From contig NC_023758.2 of assembly GCF_000499845.2 (NCBI RefSeq), positions 34,012,608 to 34,076,607 on the forward strand: a stretch of 64,000 nt of DNA. Direction: 5' to 3'. This document shows, piece by piece, positions 49,901-59,706 of the stretch. Both the position numbers and the translations under genes were made by a program. The stretch's first letter is position 1. Each line of letters begins with the position of its first letter. Under the pieces are notes generated by a model that was not told where the DNA came from, made no database searches, and saw only the letters and a program-made list of their open reading frames with translations. Source of the DNA: Phaseolus vulgaris (Eukaryota; Streptophyta; Magnoliopsida; Fabales; Fabaceae).

Positions 49901-52900
49901 AAGGAGTAAGGCGTAGTAAGTCCTAGACAGAGAGTGAACAAAACCGATTTTCCGAAAAGAAAACGTCCTGGCTTTTCTTCCCCGTATCTTCTTTTTGTGA
50001 TTCGTTTATGGACGTGCCTCCTTGCCTGGGTGCAAACAACATAAGAAAGTGATTGTGTGAAGTTTTTTTCAGCGCAATACGGACCCAGAATTAAATTGCA
50101 GAAATTAGACCGAAATTTCACAAGTTTCGGTAGAGGATAGCCTTGGTTTGCACAAAATTTCTGAAAAAATTCTCCCAGAATAGTTTTTCCTGAAATTCCA
50201 CCCAAGAATCTCCACTGAATTTGGGACAAAACGCGACAAATTGCATGTCAAACGGATGAGTATTCACCCACGAAAAAAATCAAACAGTTTCACACACAAA
50301 CGAACCTTCCTTTCAGCCCTGGCAGTGACGAATAAAAAATTTATTGCCAATCTTGTGGGACCAATCTGGGGCTCAAACCTCAGCCAAAACTCAATAGACA
50401 CAGCGACAAATGTCTGATAAAAATTTCAGTGCAAAATACCCAAGGACTAAGGCGTAGTAAGTCCCAGACCGAGAGTGAACAAAACCGATTTTCCGAAAAG
50501 AAAACGTCCAGGCTTTTCTTCCCCGTATCTTCTTTTTGTGATTCGTTTATGGACGTGCCTCCTTGCCTGGGTGCGAACAACATACGAAAGTGCTCGCGTG
50601 AATTTTTTTCAGCGCAATACGGACTCAGAATGAAATTGCAGAAATTTCACAAGTTTCGGTAGAGGATAGCCTTGGTTTGCACAAAATTTCTAAAAAATTC
50701 TCCCAGAATAGTTTTTTACTGAAATTCCACCCAAGAATCTCCACTGAATTTGGGACAAAACGCGAAAAATTTCAGGTCAAACGGATGAGTATTCACACAC
50801 GAAAAAAATCAAACAGTTTCACACACAAACGAACCTTTCTATCAGCCTTGGCCGTGACGAATAAAAAATTTATTGCCAATCTTGTGGGACGAATCTGGGG
50901 CTCAAACCTCAGCCAAAACTCAATAGACACTGTGACGAATGTCTGGTAAAAATTTCAGTCCAAAATACCCATAGAGTAAGGCGTAGTAAGTCCCAGACCG
51001 AGAGTGAACAAAACCGATTTTCCGAAAAGAAAACGTCCAGGCTTTTCTTTCCCGTATCTTCTTTTAGTGATTAGTTTATGGACGTGCCTCCTTGCCTGGG
51101 TGCAAACAACATACGAAAGTGCTTGTGTGAATTTTTTTCAGCGCAATACGGACCCAGAATGAAATTGAAGAAATTAGGCTTAAATTTCATATGTTTCGGT
51201 AGAGGATAGCATTGGTTTGCACAAAATTTCTGAAAAATTCTCTTGGAATAGGTTTTTCCTGAAATTCCACCCAAGAATCTCCACTGAATTTGGGGCAAAA
51301 CGTGACAAGTTTCAGGTCAAACGGACGAGTATTCACACACGAAAAAAATCAAACAGTTTCACACAAAAAGGAACCTATCTTTCAGCCCTGGCAGTGACGA
51401 ATAAAAAATTTATTGCCAATCTTGTGGGACGAATCTGGGGCTCAAACCTCAGCCAAAACTCAATAGACACAGTGACGAATGTCTGGTAAAAATTTCAGTC
51501 CAAAATACCCAAGGAGTAAGGTGTAGTAAGTCCCAGACCGAGAGTGAACAAAACCGATTTTCCGAAAAGAAAACGTCCAGGCTTTTCTTCCCCGTATCTT
51601 CTTTTAGTGATTTGTTTATGGACATGCCTCCTTGCCTGGGTGCAAACAACATACGAAAGTGCTTGTGTGAATTTTTTTCAGCGCAATACGGACCCAGAAT
51701 GAAATTGCACAAATTAGGCCGAAATTTCACAAGTTTCGGTAGAGGATAGCCTTGGTTTGCAAAAAATTTCTGAAAAATTCTCCCAGAATAGTTTTTTCCT
51801 GAAATTCCACCCAAGAATCTCCACTGAATTTGGGACAAAACACGACAAATTTCAGGTCAAATGGATGAGTATTCACACACGAAAAAAATCAAACAGTTTC
51901 ACACACAAACGAACCTATCTTTCAGCTCTGGCAGTGACGAATAAAAAATTTATTGCCAATCTTGTGGGACGAATCTGGGGCTCAAACCTCAGCCAAAACT
52001 CAATAGACACAGTGACGAATGTCTGGTAAAAAGTTTAGGCCAAAATACCCAAGGAGTAAGGCGTAATAAGTCCCAGACCGAGAGTGAACAAAACCGATTT
52101 TCCGAAAAGAAAACGTCTTGGCTTTTCTTCCCCGTATCTTCTTTTAGTGATTCGTTTATGGACGTGCCTCCTTGCCTGGGTGTAAACAACATACGAAAAT
52201 GCTTGTGTGAATTTTTTTCAGCACAATATGGACCCAGAATGAAATTGCAGAAATTAGGCCGAAATTTCACAAGTTTCGGTAGAGGATAGCCTTGGTTTGC
52301 ACAAAATTTCTGAAAAATTCTCCCGGAATAGTTTTTTCCTGAAATTCCACCCAAGAATCTCCACTGAATTTGGGACAAAACGCGACAAATTTCAGGTCAA
52401 ACTGATGAGTATTCACCGACGAAAAAAATCGAACAGTTTCACACAAAAACGAACTTATCTTTCAGCCCTGGCAGTGATGAATAAAAAACTTATTACCAAT
52501 CTTGTGGGACGAATCTGGGGCTCAAACCTCAGCCAAAACTCAATAGACACAGTGACAAATGTCTGGTAAAAATTTCAGTCCAAAATACCCAAGGAGTAAG
52601 GCGTAGTAAGTCCCAGACCGAGAGTGAACAAAACCGATTTTCCGAAAAGAAAACGTCCAGGCTTTTCTTCCCCGTATCTTCTTTTAGTGATTCGTTTATG
52701 GACGTGCCTCCTTGCCTGGGTGCAAACAACATACGAAAGTGCTTGTGTGAATTTTTTGCAGCGCAATACGGAACCAGAATTAAATTGCAGAAATTAGGTC
52801 GGAATTTCACAAGTTTCGGTAGAGGATAGCATTGGTTTGCACAAAATTTCTGAAAACTTTTCCCATAATATTTTTTTCCTGAAATTCCACCCAAGAATCT

Positions 52901-53333
52901 CCACTAAATTTGGGACAAAACGCGACAAATTTGAGGTCAAACGGATGAGTATTCACCCACCAAAAAAATCAAACAGTTTCACACACAAATGAACTTTCCT
53001 TTCAGCCCTGCTAGTGACGAATAAAAAATTTATTGCCAATCTTGTGGGACGAATCTGGGGCTCAAACCTCAGCCAAAACTCAATAGACACAGTGACGAAT
53101 GTCTGAAAAAAATTGCAGTCCAAAATACCCAAGGAGAAAGGCGTAATAAGTCCTAGACCGAGAGTGAACAAAACCAGTTTTTCGAAAAGAAAACTACCTT
53201 GCTTTTTTTCCCCGTATCTTCTATCTGTGATTCGTTTATGGACGTGCCTCCTTGCCTGGGTGCAAACAACATACGAAAGTGCTTGTGTGAATTTTTTTCA
53301 GCGCAATAAAGACCCAAAATGAAATTGCATAAA
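46959..53333. repeat. 540-bp satellite array, about 12 monomers
   Basis: The anchor TCTCCACTG recurs at 46971, 47510, 48049, 48589, 49129, 49668, 50209, 50738, 51278, 51818, 52358 and 52898. Spacings are 539, 539, 540, 540, 539, 541, 529, 540, 540, 540 and 540. The 529 step lacks about 11 bases of a GAAATTAGGCCGAAATTTC stretch. The array ends in a partial monomer. Monomers are highly similar but not identical. Size and legume context suggest the khipu subtelomeric satellite of Phaseolus (about 528 bp), but I cannot confirm it. Open frames of 90 codons (+) and 129-132 codons (-) recur because the period is divisible by three. Confidence 0.97.
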
Positions 53334-56300
53334 TTAGTACCTAGACCCTCTAGTACCTAGACCCTCTAGTCCCTAGACCCTCTAGATCCTAGACCCTCTA
53401 GATCCTAGACCCTCTAGACCCTAGACCCTCTAGACCCTAGACCCTCTAGTCCCTTGACCCAGTCCCTAGACCCTTTAGACCCTAGACCCTAGACCGTGTA
53501 GATCCTAGACCCTCTAAATCCTAGACCCTCTAGTCCCTAGACCCTCTAGATCGTAGACCCTCTAGTCCCTAGACCCTCTAGTCCCTAGACCCTCTAGACC
53601 CTAGACCCTCTAGACCCTAGACCCTAGACCCTAGACCCTCTAGTCCCTAGACCCTCTAGATCCTAGACCCTGGACCCTAGACCCTCTAGACTCTGTAGAC
53701 CCTAGACCCTCTAGACTCTAGACCCTCAAGTCCCTAGACCCTCTAGTCCCTAGACCCTCTAGTACCTAGACCCTCTAGTACCTAGACCCTCTAGGCCCTA
53801 GACCCTCTAGGCCCTAGACCCTCTAGGCCCTAGACCCTCTAGGCCCTAGACCCTCTAGTCCCTAGACCCTCTGGACCCTAGACCCTCTAGTCCCTAGACC
53901 CTCTAGACCCTAGACCCTCTAGTCCCTAGACCCTCTAGACCGTAGACCCTCTAGACCCTACCCTCTAGTCCCTAGACCCTCTAGATCCTAGACCCTCTAG
54001 ACCCTAGACCCTCTAGTTCCTAGACCCTCTAGGCCCTAGACCCTAGACCCTCTAGTCCCTAGACCCTCTAGATCCTAGACCCTGGACCCTAGACCCTCTA
54101 GACTCTGTAGACCCTAGACCCCGTAGACCCTAGACCCTCTAGACTCTAGACCCTCAAGTCCCTAGACCCTCTAGTCCCTAGACCCTCTAGTACCTAGACC
54201 CTCTAGTACCTAGACCCTCTAGGCCCTAGACCCTCTAGTCCCTAGACCCTCTAGTCCCTAGACCCTCTAGACCCTAGACCCTCTAGTCCCTAGACCCTCT
54301 AGACCCTAGACACTCTAGTCCCTAGACCCTCTAGACCGTAGACCCTCTAGACCCTAGACCCTCTAGTCCCTAGACCCTCTAGACCCTCTAGATCCTAGAC
54401 CCTCTAGACCCTAGACCCTCTAGTTCCTAGACCCTCTAGACCCTAGACCCTCTAGTCCCTAGACCCTCTAGTCCCTAGACCCTAGACCCTCTAGTCCCTA
54501 GACCCTCTAGACCCTAGACCCTCTAGACCCTCTAGACCCTCTAGTCCCTAGACCCTAGACCCTCTAAATCCTGGACCCTGGACCCTAGACCCTGGACCCT
54601 AGACCCTATAGACCCTGTAGACCCTAGACCCCGTAGACCCTAGACCCTAGACCCTCTAGACCCTAGACCCTCTAGTCCCTAAACCCTCTAGATCCTAGAC
54701 ACTCTAGACCCTAGACCCTCTAGTCCCTAGACACCCTAGACCCTAGACCCTCTAGTCCCTAGACCCTCCAGTCCCTAGACCCTCTAGTCCCTAGACCCTC
54801 TAGTCCCTAGACCCTCTAGATCCTCTAGACCCTAGACCCTCTAGACCGTAGACCCTCTAGACCCTAGACCCTCTAGATCCTAGACCCTCTAGACCCTAGA
54901 CCCCCTAGTCCCGAGACCCTCTAGACCCTAGACCCTCTAGACCCTAGACCCTCTAGTCCCTAGACCCTAGACCCTCTAGTCCCTAGACCCTAGACCCTAG
55001 ACCCTAGACCCTCTAGATCCTAAACCCTCTAGACCCTCTAGATCCTAGACCCTCTAGTCCCTAGACCCTCTAGATCCTAGACCCTCTAGTCCCTAGACCC
55101 TCTAGACCCTAGACCCTATAGACCCTCTAGACCCTCTAGATCCTAGACCCTCTGGGCCCTAGACCCTAGACCCTCTAGTCCCTAGACCCTCTAAATCCTC
55201 GACCCTGGACCCTGGACCCTCTAGACCATGTAGACCCTAGACCCCGTAGACCCTAGACCCCGTAGACCCTAGACCCTCTAGACCCTAAACCCTCTATACC
55301 CTAGACCCTCTAGACCCTAGACCATCTAGTCCCTAGACCCTCTAGATCCTAGACCCTCTAGACCCTAGACCCTCTAGTCCCTAGACCCTCTAGACCCTAG
55401 ACCCTCTAGTCCCTAGACCCTCTAGACCCTAGATCCTCTAGACCCTAGATCCTCTAGACCCTAGACCCTCTAGTCCCTAGACCCTCTAGTCCCTAGACCC
55501 TAGACCCTCTAGTCCCTAGACCCTCTAGTCCCTAGACCCTCTAGTCCCTAGACCCTCTAGATCCCAGACCCTCTAGACCCTAGACCCTCTAGTCCCTAGA
55601 CCCTCTAGACCCTCTAGACCCTAGACCATCTTGTCCCTAGACCCTCTAGTCCCTAGACCTCTAGATCCTAGACCCTCTAGACCCTTTAGATCCTAGACCC
55701 TCTAGACCCTAGACCCTCTAGTCCCTAGACCCTCTAGATCCTAGACCCTGGACCCTAGACCCTGTAGACCCTGTAGACCCTAGACCCCGTAGACCCCGTA
55801 GACCCTAGACCCTCTAGACTCTAGACCCTCTAGTCCCTAGACCCTCTAGTCCCTAGGCCCTCTAGACCCTCTAGTCCCTAGACCCTCTAGACCCTAGACC
55901 CTCTAGATGCTTGACCCTCTAGACCCCCTAGACCCTCTAGACCCCGTAGACCCTAGACCCCGTAGACCCTAGACCCCGTAGACCCTAGACCCTCTAGACC
56001 CTAGACCCTCTAATCCCTAGACCATCTATTCCCTAGACCCTCTAGACCCCGTAGACCCTAGACCCCTAGACCCGCTAGACCCCGTAGACCCTAGACCCTC
56101 TAGACCCTAGACCCTCTAGACCCTAGACCCTCTAGATCCTAGACCCTCTAGTCCCTAGACCCTCTAGTCCCTAGACCCTCTAGGCCCTAGAGCCTCTAGG
56201 CCCTAGACCCTCTAGGCCCTAGACCCTCTAGATCCTAGACCCTCTAGATCCTAGACCCTCTAGAACCTAGACCCTCTAGAACCTAGACCCTCTAGTCCCT

Positions 56301-56534
56301 AGACCCTCTATACCCTAGACCCTCTATACCCAAGACCCTATAGATCCTAGACCTTCTAGATCCTTGACCCTCTGATCCTAGACCCTCTAGTCCCTAGACC
56401 CTCTAGGCCCTAGACCCTCTAGTCCCTAGGCCCTCTAGACCCTAGACCCTCTAGTCCCTAGACCCTCTAGTCCCTAGACCCTCTAGACCCTAGACCCTCT
56501 AGACCCTAGACCCTCTAGACCCTAGACCCTCTAG
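53334..56534. repeat. CCCTAGA/CCCTCTAG minisatellite, 3.2 kb
   Basis: The array is built from a 7-bp word CCCTAGA and an 8-bp word CCCTCTAG, mostly as a 15-bp unit (CCCTAGACCCTCTAG), with variants GTCC, ATCC, GGCC and GTAC at the unit start. A higher-order duplication is visible: a segment of about 200 bp around CTGGACCCTAGACCC at 53670 recurs at 54082, an offset of 412 bp. CCCTAGA differs from the plant telomere word CCCTAAA by one base. It begins at TAG shared with the last 540-bp monomer. Confidence 0.97.
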
Positions 56535-56564
56535 TATTTGTTGGGTTTATCAGGCCACCACCCA
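56535..56564 (+). mobile_element. right-hand remainder of the split TRIM internal domain
   Basis: TATTTGTTGGGTTTATCAGG followed by CCACC continues the internal domain left at 46958. In the copia-leader TRIM the two pieces are adjacent, with only about three bases between them. No 3' LTR follows; a TA tract and duplication copy B come next. Confidence 0.75.
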
Positions 56565-56584
56565 TAATATGATATATATATATA

Positions 56585-57834
56585 TATATATTCATATAAT
56601 ATTCAACATATGCATGCTAAATTATGTTTTAATTATAAATGTACGTATTTTTTTTCCATCCTACGCTTTAACTTTTTTTTTATCAGACGCTCTAACTTAT
56701 TAAGGTTAGTTTGTTTTATGGATAAGTGGCGTTAATTCAAGCTTATCTTAAATATTTTGAAATTTTTATTTGGTCAAATTCACCATAGTCCTATCAAAAC
56801 TTTGAACATGCCATCAAAATAAGATATGAGAAAAGTATAATATTTGAATACTTAAACAAAATTAGGGAAGAGAAATATGCTATTTTATAGTAGAGACTGA
56901 TATTCTATATAAGTTACAATCAAACAAGATATTTAATTTCAATAACCATTCTTCTTTTGAACATAAACTCAAAGAAAAGAGAAAGGGTGAGGGGAATTGA
57001 AGGAGAACTCTACCTCCATAAGAAAAAAACCTTAACAAGGAATGCCAATGACAACATTTCTTGGTTTCTTATGATTGACATGAAACCCTATAACTCCATT
57101 CTCAATTTCTCTAAACTTCATCATCTTTATGTCTTTCTCTTGTTTTGTTTCTGAAGACAAGTTATTCATCACCCTTACTGAGAAATGAATAATCCCATTA
57201 CGTCGACCTTCCCAATTCCTCAAACCGTAACAAAACATTTGAGACACACTTTCGGACAAAACATTATCGTTTTTGTCGATAAGTAAATCTGAAAGAGCAA
57301 TCCTTGCTACCCCAACAGGGCGAACTCCTTTGAATTTCTTGCTTTGGACCTCAAAGGTAACAGACCTTGCATATGAAGGAACCTCTAACAACATTTTTTC
57401 ATTCCATGCATGCATTCCATCATCTCCATTCACCATTTTAGTCGTACAGCAGTTCAGAGACTCGGCACGAACAACAACGTATGCCTTCTCCGCTATTGAA
57501 TTTCGATCTACACTTATATTTTCTCCCGACATAAGTGTAATTTCCAAGGTGAGTTTGTGTTGTTTTGCCTCCATATCTGAGTTTTAGAACACGTACGTAA
57601 CTTAACTGCACACAACTATGTAATTAATATACGCATATGAAAATAAATAACAGTGTCTAATGATATTGAGTAGTTTTTGGGATGAAAGAATTGGAAGAAT
57701 ATAAGGTGTTTAAATAGAGGATTTGTGTATGAAAAACTGAGGAAACAACATTTGCAACTTACAAAATGCAAGGTTGTTTGTTACCGTGTGTCTGCAAACG
57801 GAGAACAAGGGGTGTTGACGTTGACCACAGACTT
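56585..57834. repeat. segmental duplication of the BAP2-like gene, copy B
   Basis: It matches 43656-44913. About 240 bp that separate X from the gene in copy 1 (43413-43655) are missing on this side, replaced by the TRIM and satellites. Confidence 0.92.
57032..57574 (-). CDS. C2-domain protein, BAP2-like (copy B), 180 residues
   Basis: An intronless ORF with ATG at 57574, collinear with copy A. It differs in only four residues (MEAK for MAAK, KMLLE for KILLE, and NHKKP for NPRKP). Frame, start, stop and the upstream TATA-like box are intact, so both copies look functional. Its 3' side now lies about 470 bp from the end of the CCCTAGA minisatellite, a potentially heterochromatic neighbour that copy A lacks. 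The expected role, dampening of cell death with a copine partner, is inferred from BAP1/BAP2. Confidence 0.85.
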   Translation of the reverse strand: MEAKQHKLTLEITLMSGENISVDRNSIAEKAYVVVRAESLNCCTTKMVNGDDGMHAWNEKMLLEVPSYARSVTFEVQSKKFKGVRPVGVARIALSDLLIDKNDNVLSESVSQMFCYGLRNWEGRRNGIIHFSVRVMNNLSSETKQEKDIKMMKFREIENGVIGFHVNHKKPRNVVIGIPC

Positions 57835-59090
57835 TCTACTGTTCGAAACACACGTATAGGACTTTTTTTTTATGTTCAAACTCTAGGAAATTTAATTTTG
57901 GTCCGTAATTAATAATGGTTCCTGGAAGAACTTTGCGTGCTTCATTGTGGAAATTCCAATTGAGTTTCTCTTTAAGTGTCGCCATGTGTACAAGTTTTCT
58001 CGTGTTTGAATAATCTATATAATTGTGTGGGAAAGTTTAATACAATTACCGCATCTCTGATGAGTGTGGTTAAAAAATATTTTAAAAATAAATAATACTA
58101 TTTTGATATGGATTTTATATACACTAGTTTTTATATTTATATAGAAGTGTTATTATATTAGTCTTTTAAAATTAAATTTTATAAGTTGTTTTTTATTTAT
58201 AGATTTGTTTTCTTTATAAAAGATTACTTAAACGTACTCTAAAGTAATTGAAGAAGGAAAAGAGAATCAGTCACTCAGCATACATTTGCGTGTCATTTCT
58301 CTCACGCAAAAAAAAAAAAAAAGATAATATAGAAGAAAATGATACACAATTTGAAGAACTGCAGTGACACCTTTATTACGTCTCTATAAAAAAAAAAGTG
58401 ACACGTCCCATACATAAGGGAATAGAGTCCTAGACAACTCGTTACATGTACTTTTTTAATATTTGAAGACTCACAGATTTGAAATTTTGAATCTAATTAA
58501 TTTTCTTAACATTTAAATTTCTCTTCTATCTCTCTGTTGTGCAATCCCGTGACATTGCTCGTCTTCATTGTGTTATGCTCTGTCAGCACCATCATCGTGT
58601 CTTCAATTCTTGGCAGTGTTGTTTGCGGTGGTGGACAGAGATATCTTCTTCCGAATAAGGTGTTTGGAAATCATTTGTTTAGGTGGTTCTTGGAGTTGTT
58701 TTTGTTGCCGGAATCATTACCATAGTAAAAATCGTTAACACCCTAATTTTGCTGAACATATAGCACAAACGTCTAAGAGACAAAGGCGATCGTGTAATGA
58801 TAGAAATGATTGTATAACGTGAGAGTCTAAAGTATTTTTAGGCAACAGAAAGAAAAAAGAGGGAACGAGAGAAGAAAAGCAAAAGAAAGATCTAGGTGTG
58901 AAAACGACACACGAATATTATTGAAACGGAAAACCAATATTGGATCCGCACATATATTATGGAAGGAAGATTGAATGTTAAAAATATTTTCTATGCTATG
59001 TTTTATAATTTCAATTCCTATTTATATGATTTTGCAGTTAAGCTAACTAACAAGCAACAATTAACTCTATTTAATCCAACAACAATTAAT
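57835..59090. other. intergenic, no supported gene
   Basis: A 62-residue frame at 58537-58725 (+) is hydrophobic but resembles nothing known. No element ends were recognised. Confidence 0.45.
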
Positions 59091-59186
59091 ATATTACTAT
59101 GTCTCCAAGTGGGTGGAAGCTAGCCACAAGGACTAATAATGTTCATCTTTTGTTGATTTGGAGTACCTCAAGCCATTGTTAGTGAT

Positions 59187-59505
59187 TGTTGGGAAAAACG
59201 GGTAATTTTCCCACTAAAACAAAATCCTAACAGAGTTACCCAATAAATAATATTGAATAAATAAAGCGGAATAATAAAAGAGATAAAGAGGAAAAAACAC
59301 ACCCGAAAATTGTTAACGGAGTTCGGCCTGTTTAGCCTAATCTCCGAGCACAGCAAAAACAGCTCACTTTTATTATTATGAGAGAAGATATTACAAATTG
59401 GGATATATAACAGTGAAGGAGGAGAGTTTAATTTATAACCCTCAAACCTCCTTCCCAAACAATGAACCCACCGATGTGGGACTTGGGATTAAGCCAAAAT
59501 CAACA
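59187..59505 (-). repeat. 3' LTR of the RT-less copia element
   Basis: 319 bp; GTGAT target duplication on its left. Confidence 0.95.
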
Positions 59506-59706
59506 AATCTCCACCTTGGCTTAATTTCAAGTCCCACCTAAACAAATCTTCTCAAAACATAACAAAAACAAACTTTACAGTGCTTCAAATTTGCACCTCC
59601 GGGCGCCAACTTCAAATGTGCAAAATATTAACCAAGTCTAAACAACGTTCAAACTTGGCCCTTGTAACCACCTTGCCTTGTAGCGAACATCTTCTTTATT
59701 AGAAAA

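Noticed and set aside
47988..52569. Repeated 90-codon (+) and 129-132-codon (-) open frames as a small gene family
   Set aside because: They are the same stretch of a 540-bp satellite monomer read on both strands. The period is a multiple of three, so frames repeat automatically, and no protein family is recognisable.
58537..58725. Short hydrophobic frame as a membrane peptide gene
   Set aside because: Only 62 codons, no family likeness and no promoter or homologous copy in the window.
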